NCBI GenBank assembly: GCA_938029215.1 | Contig: CALHFG010000086.1 | Coordinates: forward strand, 1-55,143 | Direction: 5' to 3' | Source of the DNA: an uncultured Acidimicrobiales bacterium | Lineage (GTDB): Bacteria; Actinomycetota; Acidimicrobiia; Acidimicrobiales; SZUA-35 | DNA length: 55,143 bases | Shown: piece after piece, positions 31,379 to 40,339 of the stretch | Numbering within the stretch: position 1 is the stretch's first letter | How the letters are laid out: the number at the start of each line of letters is the position of its first letter | Program-made: the position numbers and the translations under genes | Notes under the pieces: model-generated | What the model saw: the letters and a program-made list of their open reading frames with translations, nothing else | The model's database searches: none | Told to the model about the DNA's origin: nothing

Positions 31379-32443
31379 GTGCTCGAGCGCCTTGATTCAC
31401 TGCTTTCTGAACATTCCGAGGTAGAGGCGCGCCTTGCTGATCCCACGGTCGTGTCGGATCAGAAGCGATTCATCGAAATGGGCCGCCGCTATAGCGAGCT
31501 CAGCAAGGTTGTTGAGGTCGGCGTGGCGTTGCGTGGTCGGCAGGAAGACCTTGAAGTCGCCCAAGAGATGTTCAACGACTCAGAAGGCGATGACCGAGAA
31601 GAGCTGCGGACAGAGATCAACGAAGCGACTGCCGATATCGAACGGCTCGAGGCCGAGTTCCGGCTCCTGCTTCTGCCGCCAGACCCAAATGCGGGTCGCA
31701 ACGTCATCATGGAAATTCGGGGTGCCGAGGGCGGCGAAGAGGCCAATCTGTTCGCACGAGACCTTTTCGAGATGTACCAAACCTATGCCAGCACCAAGGG
31801 CTGGAAACTTGAAGTCATGAACAGCCAGTCGTCTGACATGGGTGGGTTTAGCGACATTACCTTCAGGCTTGCGGGTGAAGAGGTGTGGCCGAGAATGAAA
31901 TTCGAAGCCGGCGTGCATCGGGTGCAACGGGTTCCCGTTACCGAGTCGCAGGGTCGGGTGCACACGAGCTCAGCGACCCTCACGGTTCTCCCCGAAGCCG
32001 ATGAGGTCGACGTCGATATCGACCAGGGCGATATTCAGATCGATACCTTTCGCGCCAGCGGTGCCGGCGGCCAGCACGTGAACAAGACCGAGTCCGCGAT
32101 TCGAATCACCCATCACCCCACCGGGTTGGTGGTTTCTATGCAGGATGAGAAGAGCCAGCTTCAGAACCGGCTTCGGGCCATGGCTGTGCTGCGGTCTCGC
32201 TTGCTGCAGCTCGAGCAGGATAAGGCCGCGGCGGAGGCTTCGGCTCAGCGCAAGGATCAGACCGGCACGGGTGGCCGCAGCGAAAAGATCCGCACCTACA
32301 ACTTCAAGGAGAACCGGGTCACTGATCATCGGATCGGACTCACGATTCACCAGCTCGATAAGGTCCTCGCGGGCGACCTCAGCGCCGTCAGCGATGCGCT
32401 GGTTCTCGATGAGCGCACGAGGCAGCTCGCCGACGCCGAGTAG
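31379..32443 (+). CDS. prfA: Peptide chain release factor 1
   Basis: A 354-residue class I release factor that ends translation at UAA and UAG. The catalytic 'GAGGQHVNKTESAIRITHHP' carries the GGQ motif. The stop-codon reading region shows 'RVPVTESQGRVHTS', a PVT tripeptide corresponding to PxT of RF1 rather than SPF of RF2. The N-terminal coiled region ('LERLDSLLSEHSEVEARLAD') begins right after the GTG start at 31379. prmC, whose product methylates the GGQ glutamine, follows 12 bp downstream. Confidence 0.96.
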   Translation: MLERLDSLLSEHSEVEARLADPTVVSDQKRFIEMGRRYSELSKVVEVGVALRGRQEDLEVAQEMFNDSEGDDREELRTEINEATADIERLEAEFRLLLLPPDPNAGRNVIMEIRGAEGGEEANLFARDLFEMYQTYASTKGWKLEVMNSQSSDMGGFSDITFRLAGEEVWPRMKFEAGVHRVQRVPVTESQGRVHTSSATLTVLPEADEVDVDIDQGDIQIDTFRASGAGGQHVNKTESAIRITHHPTGLVVSMQDEKSQLQNRLRAMAVLRSRLLQLEQDKAAAEASAQRKDQTGTGGRSEKIRTYNFKENRVTDHRIGLTIHQLDKVLAGDLSAVSDALVLDERTRQLADAE

Positions 32444-32455
32444 CGTCGCGACAAC

Positions 32456-33343
32456 ATGGGTTTAGACGAAGGAACGGTCAGCTGGCAGGAACTGCTGGAC
32501 GAGTCGATCTCTCGCCTGCAGGAGGCTGGTGTGGAGGACGCCTTGATCTCCGCCCGTCGCATCGTGGAAGAAGCATCCGGTTTCGAAGGGGCTGAATTGG
32601 TCCTTCACTTCACCGAGCCCGCGACCAAGCGGTGTGTTGCGCATCTGGACTCCATGATGGCACGCCGCATGGACGGCGAGCCGCTGCAATATGTCGTTGG
32701 GCGCTGGTCGTTTCGAATGCTCGACCTGCTCGTTGATTCGCGCGTTCTTATTCCCCGACCAGAGACCGAAGAAGTCGCAGGATGGGCCATCGAAGAAGCT
32801 CAGCGATTCGAAACCCCCACCGTGGTAGATCTGGGGACTGGAACCGGCGCAATCGGCCTCAGCGTTGCAACCGAGGTGGAGCAGTCTTTGGTCTACCTGA
32901 CCGACCTGTCATCGGATGCGTTGGCTGTTGCGCGGGCGAACCTGATCGGCACGGGGCGAGCGGCTGCACGAGTCACGATTTCGGAGGGTTCATGGTTCAA
33001 TGCTCTACACCAAGATCTGCAGGGCTCGTTCAACGTTGTTGTATCGAACCCGCCGTACGTTCGTGAAGACGACGAGCTGCCTGCCGTGGTCAGAGATTGG
33101 GAACCGGGAATGGCGTTGCGGGCCGGCGCCGACGGGCTCAATGATCTACTCCCGATCGCGACCGAGGCGATCGACTGGTTGGTGCCCGACGGGGCGCTGG
33201 TGCTCGAAATGGCACCAGACCAAACCCAGGTCGTAGCGGAGCATTGTCTCGCCGTTGGCTTCGCCAGCGCCGAGGTTCGTGCCGACCTCAGCGGTCGAGC
33301 GCGTGCCGTTGTTGCGAGAACACCAGGTGGAACCACCGACTAG
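32456..33343 (+). CDS. prmC: Release factor glutamine methyltransferase
   Basis: A 295-residue SAM-dependent methyltransferase that modifies the glutamine of the GGQ motif in release factors. The N-terminal helical domain ('ISRLQEAGVEDALISARRI') has 'GEPLQYVVGRWSFRMLDLLV'. The catalytic domain has 'LIPRPETEEVAGW', motif I 'VVDLGTGTGAIGLSVA' and 'VVSNPPYVREDDEL' with the NPPY active site. It starts at ATG 32456. Its stop codon shares bases with the convergent acetyltransferase stop (CTAG at 33340-33343). Confidence 0.95.
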   Translation: MGLDEGTVSWQELLDESISRLQEAGVEDALISARRIVEEASGFEGAELVLHFTEPATKRCVAHLDSMMARRMDGEPLQYVVGRWSFRMLDLLVDSRVLIPRPETEEVAGWAIEEAQRFETPTVVDLGTGTGAIGLSVATEVEQSLVYLTDLSSDALAVARANLIGTGRAAARVTISEGSWFNALHQDLQGSFNVVVSNPPYVREDDELPAVVRDWEPGMALRAGADGLNDLLPIATEAIDWLVPDGALVLEMAPDQTQVVAEHCLAVGFASAEVRADLSGRARAVVARTPGGTTD

Positions 33344-34335
33344 AACATCTCCACTGGCTCGGCGCCGACTCGGACCGTTCGCAGGTAGGACACGTGCTGA
33401 TGCAGTGGTTGATAACCCATGTCTTCATAGATTCCGTACGCACCCGACGGATTGTCTGAGTCGACGCCGAGCATCGAACTGTCGAGGCCGTCGGCTGCGA
33501 ACGCCTGGAGCGAATGCGCAATCAGACTGCTCGCAATACCTCGGCCGCGATGTGAGGCCAGCGTGCAGATCGAGTCGATCCAACCGTCGCGTCGCCCGGT
33601 GACTTCGACGTCTTGGGGATAGTAAGCATTAAGGCAGTAGGCGACCATGTCGTTGCGGTCGAAGGCAACGAAGCTGAGGTCGAGTCGGCGCCCGAAGCAG
33701 TCGATCACATCAGCGCTCCATGCTTCGGGCGAACGGGGGGTCGTTCCCCAGTGGTCGAGAAACGCCTCGTTATAGACCAGGCGGGCAGGTTCGACATGGG
33801 CCGGTGTCCACGGGACTATGGCGATGCCATCGATGGTCTTGGGTTCAGGAAGGTCGCCTGAAACTGGTCGCTGCAGTTCATCGAAGTAGCGGGCGGGGGA
33901 GTAGCCATTGGCGTGGAACAACCGATGTTTGTTGTCCTGCCATGAGTAGCGTTCGACGAGAATGATCGCCTCGAGATCGGCGGGGGTCGCCATCAAGCGC
34001 TCGGTGGCTCGACGGGTTTGCCAATCCAAAATGATCTGCCCGAACCCGTTCCGAAGAGCGGTTGGAGAAACTCCGCCGACTACAAAGGCTCGTTCGAGCT
34101 TGACTCCAGAGGGGGAGTGCACAACCTTGCCCCAACCGACCAAGGAGCCGTCTTTGTGTTCCAAGAGCCTCAGGTTGTCCTCGGCCGGGTTGATTGGGTC
34201 CTCAAAGATCTCGGTGACTTCGTCACGTGCGGTGAGGTAGGGCTGCGACTCGTTCTTCTCGATGGCCACGATGAGTTGATGGAGATCGTCGAGATCGCCT
34301 TCGGTGACGTTGCGAAGCCGAGTCTCGGAGGTCAT
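33340..34335 (-). CDS. Tandem GNAT acetyltransferase (MshD-like)
   Basis: 331 residues with two GNAT modules. The C-terminal one is typical: 'ICTLASHRGRGIASSLIAHS' (acetyl-CoA loop) and 'MLGVDSDNPSGAYGIYEDMG'. The N-terminal one is degenerate ('LRNVTEGDLDDLHQLIVAIE'). This two-module form resembles mycothiol synthase and related enzymes; the amine substrate cannot be named. I use ATG 34335, which overlaps the rpiB stop as ATGA, so the gene is coupled to rpiB. The upstream open frame is the shadow of rpiB. Confidence 0.82.
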   Translation of the reverse strand: MTSETRLRNVTEGDLDDLHQLIVAIEKNESQPYLTARDEVTEIFEDPINPAEDNLRLLEHKDGSLVGWGKVVHSPSGVKLERAFVVGGVSPTALRNGFGQIILDWQTRRATERLMATPADLEAIILVERYSWQDNKHRLFHANGYSPARYFDELQRPVSGDLPEPKTIDGIAIVPWTPAHVEPARLVYNEAFLDHWGTTPRSPEAWSADVIDCFGRRLDLSFVAFDRNDMVAYCLNAYYPQDVEVTGRRDGWIDSICTLASHRGRGIASSLIAHSLQAFAADGLDSSMLGVDSDNPSGAYGIYEDMGYQPLHQHVSYLRTVRVGAEPVEMF

Positions 34336-34763
34336 GTCTCGATCTTGGCGACGCGAGCCGCGTGGCGGCCCCCTTCGAATCCAGCGCCAAGGAACGCGTC
34401 GACACAGTCCAGGACAACCTGTGGACCCAGGAATCGTTCGCCCACGCACATGACGTTTGCATCGTTGTGCTCACGACTGAGTCGGGCGCTGGTCATGTCG
34501 TGCACGGTTGCCGCCCGTACGCCGGGCACCTTGTTGGCGGCGATACAGATGCCGATACCGCTGCCACAAACGGCGATGCCGAACCCTGCTTCGCCCCCGA
34601 CCACGGCTCGACCGATGGCATGCCCGTAGTCGGGGTAGTCCACCCGCTCGTTCACATGTGTGCCGACGTCGAGCACCTCATGGCCAGAGGCCCGAAGGTG
34701 CTCGGTGATCAGTGCCTTGTAGGCAAACCCAGCGTGGTCGGAAGCGACGGCGATGATGCTCAC
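34332..34763 (-). CDS. rpiB: Ribose-5-phosphate isomerase B
   Basis: A 143-residue RpiB/LacAB-type isomerase that interconverts ribose 5-phosphate and ribulose 5-phosphate in the pentose phosphate pathway. Marks are 'AVASDHAGFAYKALITEHL', 'VDYPDYGHAIGRAV', the catalytic cysteine region 'GIAVCGSGIGICIAANKVPG' and the active-site His in 'LSREHNDANVMCVGERFLG'. It lies 59 bp downstream of glyA on the same strand. Confidence 0.95.
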   Translation of the reverse strand: MSIIAVASDHAGFAYKALITEHLRASGHEVLDVGTHVNERVDYPDYGHAIGRAVVGGEAGFGIAVCGSGIGICIAANKVPGVRAATVHDMTSARLSREHNDANVMCVGERFLGPQVVLDCVDAFLGAGFEGGRHAARVAKIET

Positions 34764-34822
34764 CCTCGGATCCTATCCAAGTGGCACCTGGGGGTCAGGT
34801 CCTTAAGTTGCTTGCCGACGGA

Positions 34823-36073
34823 CTAGGCCAATTCGGGGTACGGCGTAAAGCCGCTGCAGAGCTGGCGGACTTCTTCGCGAATGGATGCTACGGCAGATGC
34901 GTCATTCCGGTTCTTCAGCGTTCTGGCCATCAGGCTGGCGACCTGTTCCATCTCGCCTTCCTTCATCCCCTGGGTGGTGACAGCCGGGGTTCCTATGCGG
35001 ATCCCGGAAGTGACGAAGGGCGATCGAGGGTCATCGGGAATGGTGTTTCGGTTCAGCGTGATGCCGGCTTCGTCAAGCACGATCTGAGCTTCCTTGCCGG
35101 TGAGTTCCTCATCGAAGGTTCGAAGGTCGACAAGTAGAAGGTGGTTATCGGTGCCGCCACTGACGAGACGGAACCCTTCTTCAACCAATTTCTTGGCCAT
35201 TGCTTGAGCATTGGCCACGATCTGGGCGCTGTAGGCCTTGAACTCGTCGGTTTGGGCCTCGGCGAAGGCGACCGCTTTGGCTGCGATGCTGTGTTCTTGG
35301 GGTCCGCCTTGCTGACCCGGAAAGACTGCGGAGTTGATCTTCTTGGCGTGTTCAGCGGTGGAAAGAATGCAACCACCACGCGGTCCGCGGAGCGTCTTGT
35401 GGGTGGTGAAGGTGACGATGTCACAGTGTGGCATCGGGTTGTCGTAGACACCGCCGGCAATGAGGCCAGCCACATGCGCAGCATCAAACATCAGTAGTGC
35501 GCCGATGCTGTCGGCGATTTCGCGGAACGGGCGCGCGTCGATGTTGCGCGGGTACGCCGTGGCGCCGGTGACGATCATCTTTGGCTTGTGTTCCTCGGCG
35601 AGGGCTGCCACATCGTCCATGTCGATTCGTTGATCGCTCTTGGTCAGTCCGTAGCCAACAAAGTTGTACTGAATGCCGGAAGCATTGACCGGGGAGCCGT
35701 GCGTGAGGTGACCACCGTGGTCGAGGCTCAGACCCAAGACCGTGTCGCCTGGCTCGAGCAGCGCTTGGTAGACGGCCATGTTGGCGTTCGCTCCGCTGTG
35801 GGGTTGAACATTGGCGTGATCGGCACCGAAGATTTCTTTGATCCGATCGATCGCAAGCTGCTCGGCTCGGTCTACGACCGCATTGCCGCCGTAGTACCGC
35901 TTGCCGGGATACCCCTCGGAGTACTTGTTGGTGAACACTGAGCCGGTAGCTGCCATGACAGCCGGCGATGCGAAGTTCTCCGAAGCGATGAGCTGGAGAC
36001 CGGTGTTCTGGCGTTCGATCTCCGCCTTCTCGATCTCGGCATAGATGGTGTCGTCAACGATGGGCCAAGGCAT
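34823..36073 (-). CDS. glyA: Serine hydroxymethyltransferase
   Basis: A 416-residue PLP enzyme that transfers the serine C3 unit to tetrahydrofolate, yielding glycine. Marks are '[20 protein letters not shown]', '[20 protein letters not shown]', '[15 protein letters not shown]', the PLP lysine in '[17 protein letters not shown]' and '[15 protein letters not shown]'. I chose ATG 36073; an ATG 15 nt upstream is possible. The promoter region is shared with the divergent MarR gene. Confidence 0.96.
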   Translation of the reverse strand: MPWPIVDDTIYAEIEKAEIERQNTGLQLIASENFASPAVMAATGSVFTNKYSEGYPGKRYYGGNAVVDRAEQLAIDRIKEIFGADHANVQPHSGANANMAVYQALLEPGDTVLGLSLDHGGHLTHGSPVNASGIQYNFVGYGLTKSDQRIDMDDVAALAEEHKPKMIVTGATAYPRNIDARPFREIADSIGALLMFDAAHVAGLIAGGVYDNPMPHCDIVTFTTHKTLRGPRGGCILSTAEHAKKINSAVFPGQQGGPQEHSIAAKAVAFAEAQTDEFKAYSAQIVANAQAMAKKLVEEGFRLVSGGTDNHLLLVDLRTFDEELTGKEAQIVLDEAGITLNRNTIPDDPRSPFVTSGIRIGTPAVTTQGMKEGEMEQVASLMARTLKNRNDASAVASIREEVRQLCSGFTPYPELA

Positions 36074-36176
36074 CCGACCAGCGTACAACCCACCGGTTGG
36101 CCGTTCGATACCTCCATCTGGGTGTATATCTGGGCAAAACTAAACCGCGTTGATCGTTGGGTCGACAACCATAGAT

Positions 36177-36644
36177 ATGCAGGATGACGCAGCCCAGTGG
36201 CTGACCGCAGAAGAAGGCGAAATGTGGCGCTCGTTGATATCCGTCGCGGATCGACTGATTTCTGTCTTCGACAATGATCTTGAGCGCCTCACCGGTCTCA
36301 GCTGGCATGACTATGGACTCCTCGTTCACCTCTCCGAGGGACCTGGTTCCGGGCTCCGGATCGCCGAGTTGGCCGAGTCCATGTTGTTTGCATCTTCAAG
36401 GATCAACCGGTCGTTGGACTCCCTGGCCGAGCGGGGCTGGGCCTGGCGTGAGTCTCGCGACGATGGACACTGGGCCGGTCTGACCGACACCGGTCGTGAC
36501 CGCCTGGCTTCGGCCGCACCGCTTCACCTGGCCTCGGTGCGAAATCGGGTGTTCGACCGACTTGACGGTGACCTTCAGCCGGTGCTCGCCGCAGTGAATG
36601 CCATCGCCGACGGGCTAGACGGCCCCGCCCCGGAAGTCGTCTAA
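36177..36644 (+). CDS. MarR-family transcriptional regulator
   Basis: 155 residues with a MarR winged helix. The dimerisation helices are 'EEGEMWRSLISVADRLISVF', the recognition part 'LRIAELAESMLFASSRINRS', and the wing 'RESRDDGHWAGLTDTGRDRL'. The ATG at 36177 is preferred to the in-frame ATG at 36150. Its 3' end overlaps the convergent DUF6157 gene by 4 nt. It is divergent from glyA with about 100 bp between; its target genes and ligand are not evident. Confidence 0.88.
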   Translation: MQDDAAQWLTAEEGEMWRSLISVADRLISVFDNDLERLTGLSWHDYGLLVHLSEGPGSGLRIAELAESMLFASSRINRSLDSLAERGWAWRESRDDGHWAGLTDTGRDRLASAAPLHLASVRNRVFDRLDGDLQPVLAAVNAIADGLDGPAPEVV

Positions 36645-37060
36645 GCCCGCTTTCGCTTCGTAGCCATTGCTCGGGTCTGGGTGAGATCATCGCGAGCGGC
36701 ATACTCTCGATAGCTTTCGCTCTCCATGGCAACGAGAGCGACCTTGCCTTCCGCATCGAACGCAAACCCGAAACCGTGGGACTTCGACAACGGCGATGCT
36801 CGCAGGCACGCCATTGGCTTGGAGAGAAACTCCGTCCTCAGTGCGTGCTTCTCGTCGGCTGCGAGGTGTTCGTAGTCCTGTCGTCGAAACCACACTTCGA
36901 AGAGGACGTCTTCCATCGTGTAGCGGAACGGGCTGTCGACCAGCATGTCGTACTGCAGTTGAGCGACGGTCGGCCGTTCTCGAACTTTGGGAGGTGTGGA
37001 AGCAGAGGTGGGCGAGTCCTCGGCAACTGCGATGAAGGTGTCGAAGTACATGTTTGCCAT
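36641..37060 (-). CDS. DUF6157 family protein
   Basis: A 139-residue protein matching the recalled DUF6157 pattern: 'YFDTFIAVAEDSPTSAS' at the N-terminus, then 'TVAQLQYDMLVDSPFRYTME' and 'DVLFEVWFRRQDY', and a C-terminal part ('SKSHGFGFAFDAEGKVALVA') with a lysine/arginine end. It is a cytoplasmic protein of unknown function. It starts at ATG 37060, 9 bp downstream of the TIGR03086-type gene, so the two probably share the transcript controlled at 37680-37704. Confidence 0.75.
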   Translation of the reverse strand: MANMYFDTFIAVAEDSPTSASTPPKVRERPTVAQLQYDMLVDSPFRYTMEDVLFEVWFRRQDYEHLAADEKHALRTEFLSKPMACLRASPLSKSHGFGFAFDAEGKVALVAMESESYREYAARDDLTQTRAMATKRKRA

Positions 37061-37069
37061 TGTCGTGAC

Positions 37070-37660
37070 CTAGACAACCTTGCGACCGAGCCAGCCAGCA
37101 ATCTTCAGAAGCGTTGGTGCATCCTCGCCAGGATCCACGACCGGATCGAACGGCATCTCCGGGGTCTCGCGTCCTTCGGCGGGTATGAACTTGGCGGCTT
37201 GCAGGGCGCCCACCAGGTGTTCATCGTCGATAACGAACGGCTGATCGGTGGCCGTTGCAAGGTCCCAGCCGTGAACGGCAAGTTCCGCGGTGTAGGTGGC
37301 AAGCAGGCCTGCCCCTGGCAGCTCACCCCAGGGGACCTCCACCATTGCACTCAGTCGGGAGTCATCGGTCCATGCCTTCTGTACGTCGTGTGACGCCGCC
37401 TGAAACGCCTCTGACCACCCGCTGGCGAGGCCTGGATCTTGAGCTTCGGACCAGTGTCGCCCTTCGCCGATTGCAGCCCCTCGTTGCTGAACCATCACCA
37501 CATGATTCAGAAGATCGCGCACGTTGAACTCCGAGCACGGCGTGGGTCGATCGAGGTGGTTGCTGGCTTCGGCGATCAGCGGGTGAAGAGCGCTGGTGAC
37601 GACCGCATAGCCGTAGCGAGGATCGTCTTTGGAGATTTGAGGTTCTTGTGCGTTTGTCAT
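37070..37660 (-). CDS. TIGR03086-type (DinB / mycothiol-dependent maleylpyruvate isomerase-like) protein
   Basis: A 196-residue helical-bundle protein. 'HLDRPTPCSEFNVRDLLNHV' gives the first metal-type histidine after the PCxxxxVxxLLxH pattern of this family, and 'TYTAELAVHGWDLATATDQP' gives the second conserved His region. Such proteins use a divalent metal and often mycothiol; the substrate is unknown. I use ATG 37660, where the family alignment begins; upstream in-frame starts run through the operator. It is divergent from the WYL regulator. Confidence 0.85.
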   Translation of the reverse strand: MTNAQEPQISKDDPRYGYAVVTSALHPLIAEASNHLDRPTPCSEFNVRDLLNHVVMVQQRGAAIGEGRHWSEAQDPGLASGWSEAFQAASHDVQKAWTDDSRLSAMVEVPWGELPGAGLLATYTAELAVHGWDLATATDQPFVIDDEHLVGALQAAKFIPAEGRETPEMPFDPVVDPGEDAPTLLKIAGWLGRKVV

Positions 37661-37679
37661 GTTTCTCATTCTGATCCTC

Positions 37680-37704
37680 AAACTGGCCATCTTCTGGCCA
37701 GTTT
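37680..37704. promoter_or_regulatory. Perfect 10-bp palindromic operator between divergent genes
   Basis: AAACTGGCCA-tcttc-TGGCCAGTTT is a perfect 10-bp inverted repeat with a 5-bp spacer. It lies 20 bp before each start codon on both sides (ATG 37724 on the plus strand, ATG 37660 on the minus). It is the obvious binding site of the adjacent WYL-domain regulator, which would control itself and the TIGR03086/DUF6157 pair. Confidence 0.7.
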
Positions 37705-37723
37705 GTTTGGAATACTTCAAACC

Positions 37724-38677
37724 ATGCGTGCCGACCGCCTGATACGACTGCTATTGCTCCTGCAGCGCCGTCAACGCGTCACCGCGGCAGAGGTGGCTGT
37801 CGAACTTGAGGTGTCTGAGCGCACTGCTCGCCGCGACCTCGAGGCGCTCTCGATGAGCGGTGTCCCGTTGTATTCCACTCATGGGCGCGGCGGTGGCTGG
37901 CAGCTGATCGGTGGCGCAACCACTGATCTCACCGGCTTGTCGGCCGACGAGGCCAAAGCGCTGTTCCTAGCGGTCGGTCCAGCCATCGAGGGTTTGCCGG
38001 TACTGCGGTCGGCGATGGAAAAGGTTTCTGGCGCTCTGCCCGTGCCGTTCCGGGCCGATGCCGAGGCCGCCGCCGGAGCGGTGAAGGTAGACCCAGACGG
38101 TTGGAGCCAACTCGGCGGCAACCGCGACCGACAAGTGCTGGATCTTCTCACCAGCGCTGTTGTGGAAGGAAAGAAGGTTCGCATCGACTATGAGTCGCCG
38201 CGGGCTCCGCGTCGCAAACGGGTGGTGCACCCGCTGGGCCTGGTCACCAAGAAAAACGTCTGGTATCTCGTCGCCAACACCCATAAGGGTTTGCGGACCT
38301 TTCGCGTGAACCGGGTGCGCGGTGCCGTCCAACTCGACGAGCCAGTGGTACGGCCCCCCGACTTCGATCTCGATAGGGCCTGGGAGGGGATTGTTACTCA
38401 CGTGCAGTCCGACCTCGAAGGCCGACTCAGCGTTCGATTTGTCGCCGACGAGTTGATGTTGGGTCCGATTCGCTGGATGTTCTCCAACCGACATGAGGAG
38501 CATGCTGCCCTTCCCGACGGCCGGGTCCCCTTCACGATCGCGGCATACAGCGCCCGCAGCTTCGCCGCCCAAATAGCCGGGTTTGGTTCGTCGATCGAAC
38601 TGATCGAGCCGCCGATCGAGGTGCTCTTAGAGCTCCGTCGAATCTCGTCGGAACTTCACCACATGTATGCGACGTGA
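37724..38677 (+). CDS. HTH / WYL-domain transcriptional regulator
   Basis: A 317-residue YafY-type regulator. The N-terminal HTH_11 fold reads 'RADRLIRLLLLLQRRQRVTA' then 'VSERTARRDLEALSMSGVPL'. The WYL domain (about 140-220) contains 'VRIDYESPRAP', 'VVHPLGLVTKKNVWYLVANT' and 'KGLRTFRVNRVRGA'. A WCX-type C-terminal extension follows ('WEGIVTHVQSDLEGRLSVRF'). ATG 37724 is the start because it immediately precedes the HTH; the frame remains open upstream only as a shadow of the divergent gene. WYL domains bind nucleic-acid or nucleotide-like ligands. Confidence 0.92.
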   Translation: MRADRLIRLLLLLQRRQRVTAAEVAVELEVSERTARRDLEALSMSGVPLYSTHGRGGGWQLIGGATTDLTGLSADEAKALFLAVGPAIEGLPVLRSAMEKVSGALPVPFRADAEAAAGAVKVDPDGWSQLGGNRDRQVLDLLTSAVVEGKKVRIDYESPRAPRRKRVVHPLGLVTKKNVWYLVANTHKGLRTFRVNRVRGAVQLDEPVVRPPDFDLDRAWEGIVTHVQSDLEGRLSVRFVADELMLGPIRWMFSNRHEEHAALPDGRVPFTIAAYSARSFAAQIAGFGSSIELIEPPIEVLLELRRISSELHHMYAT

Positions 38678-38698
38678 GGTCAAAAACTGGGCGACACT

Positions 38699-39025
38699 GT
38701 GGCAGTGCCTCCCGCGGAACGAAATCGACCTTCGGTAGCGCTCGGTCACCTGGCGGCTGAACGACTCTCGAACGAGCGGGCCGAGGCTCTTCGCCTCCAG
38801 CTAGCCGAGCAACGGGAGCGCCTCTCTTCGCGGCGGACATCGATCGTCGATCGGCATCCCGGAGTCGAACGTGCCCCGGTCAAATCAAGCAAGCTCGACT
38901 GGCTCGACATCCCCGGTGGTTGCCTCGAGGTGCTGTTGGAAGTTCCCTTCCGGCTCCTCTTCAAGTCGATCGAAGTGCTGCTCGAGATGGTCGGCGGCAT
39001 TCTTGAGGGGCTCGGGAGCGTCTAG
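38699..39025 (+). CDS. Small hypothetical protein with amphipathic C-terminus
   Basis: 108 residues from GTG 38699 (or GTG 38705). The N-terminal half is charged and helical ('HLAAERLSNERAEALRLQLA', 'EQRERLSSRRTSIVDRHPGV'). The C-terminal third is amphipathic ('IPGGCLEVLLEVPFRLLFKS', 'IEVLLEMVGGILEGLGSV'), which could bind a membrane surface or a partner. I recognise no family. It lies 21 bp after the WYL gene and 42 bp before the nitronate monooxygenase gene. Confidence 0.55.
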   Translation: MAVPPAERNRPSVALGHLAAERLSNERAEALRLQLAEQRERLSSRRTSIVDRHPGVERAPVKSSKLDWLDIPGGCLEVLLEVPFRLLFKSIEVLLEMVGGILEGLGSV

Positions 39026-39067
39026 TCAGATTTCGAACATGTCACGACTCAGTGGAAGACTCGTGGA

Positions 39068-40198
39068 ATGAAGAACGACATCACCGACCTGTTTGGCATC
39101 GAGTTTCCGATCTTCGCCTTCAGCCACTGTCGTGACGTGGTTGCTGCGGTCTCGAAGGCTGGGGGAATGGGTGTCCTCGGTGCCGTCGCTCACAGCGACG
39201 AACAGCTGGAAATCGATCTCAACTGGATTGAGCAGGAAATTGGAGACCTTCCGTATGGAGTAGATCTCATCATCCCGGCCAAATACCTAGGCGACGACGA
39301 AGGCGGATACTCCTCAGAACAGATCCAACAGTTGATTCCCCCTGAGCATCGGGCATTCCTCGAAGACATCCTGGCTCGCTATGGCGTGCCCGAGACCGCC
39401 GATGACGGTGGCGGTCTCATGAATGACGGCGATGCAACGTTCTCTATGAATCGCGCCGCACCTCAGCTCGAAATCGCACTTGCGCATAAAGCGAAGTTCT
39501 TGGTGAATGCGCTTGGTCCGCCACCCAAACACATGGTCGACCGTGTCAAGGAGGAGGGCAGGCTGGTCGGAGCGCTGGCGGGCAAAGCACAGCACGCCCA
39601 GCGGCACGTGAATGCTGGGGTTGACGTGATCATCGCGCAGGGATCCGAAGCCGGCGGGCACACCGGCGAGATCGGGACCATGGTGCTCATTCCCGAGGTT
39701 GTCGACGCGGTAGGGGATACGCCGGTGCTTGCCGCTGGCGGCATCGGTCGCGGTCGGCAGATGGCGGCATCGATGGCGCTGGGAGCCCAGGGAATCTGGT
39801 GTGGCTCGGTCTGGCTCACCACCGAGGAGGCTGAAACGCTGCCTGCGGTGAAGGAGAAATTCCTCGCCGCCACGAGCTCGGACACGATCAGATCTCGGTC
39901 CCGGACCGGCAAACACGCCCGCATGCTCAAGTCGGCTTGGACCGACGAGTGGGAGAATCCCGAAACTCCAGCACCGCTGGGTATGCCGATGCAGCCCATG
40001 CTCATCGACGAGGCCATTCGAAGGATCGATCGTGCAGCCCACGTTCAAGGGTCCGGTGCAGAGAAGCTGGCCAACTACTTCGTGGGCCAAATTGTCGGTG
40101 ATATGAACAAGACCAAACCCGCCCGTCAGGTGGTCTTGGACATCGTCGACGAATTCATCGATGCCACCCAGTCACTCGCCCACCAGTTGGACAGCTAG
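39068..40198 (+). CDS. Nitronate monooxygenase family (2-nitropropane dioxygenase-like) flavoprotein
   Basis: A 376-residue TIM-barrel FMN enzyme. 'DLFGIEFPIFAFSHCRDVVA' and 'VSKAGGMGVLGAVAHSDEQL' open the barrel. 'GVDVIIAQGSEAGGHTGEIG' is the FMN-phosphate loop with the catalytic His, and 'TPVLAAGGIGRGRQMAASMA' with 'LGAQGIWCGSVWLTTEEAET' completes it. Typical members oxidise alkyl nitronates, but many relatives are enoyl reductase-like, so the true substrate is unsure. There is an extra segment at about residues 75-125 ('IPAKYLGDDEGGYSSEQIQQ'). Confidence 0.88.
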   Translation: MKNDITDLFGIEFPIFAFSHCRDVVAAVSKAGGMGVLGAVAHSDEQLEIDLNWIEQEIGDLPYGVDLIIPAKYLGDDEGGYSSEQIQQLIPPEHRAFLEDILARYGVPETADDGGGLMNDGDATFSMNRAAPQLEIALAHKAKFLVNALGPPPKHMVDRVKEEGRLVGALAGKAQHAQRHVNAGVDVIIAQGSEAGGHTGEIGTMVLIPEVVDAVGDTPVLAAGGIGRGRQMAASMALGAQGIWCGSVWLTTEEAETLPAVKEKFLAATSSDTIRSRSRTGKHARMLKSAWTDEWENPETPAPLGMPMQPMLIDEAIRRIDRAAHVQGSGAEKLANYFVGQIVGDMNKTKPARQVVLDIVDEFIDATQSLAHQLDS

Positions 40199-40339
40199 AG
40201 AGAATTTCCATTCTGACTAGACAAACTGAACCTCCCGATCGTGTGGTTGGTCATGGTGGTCTCTGTCTCGTCCCGTCGAGCGGCCCCCTCCCGCGCCCGC
40301 CGTCAGTATCCGAGGGCGATACTTATCTCGGATCGGTCC

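Noticed and set aside
36641-36644. Four-base overlap of MarR and DUF6157 stops, and CTAG sharing at 33340-33343, considered as signals
   Set aside because: Short convergent stop overlaps are ordinary in compact genomes.
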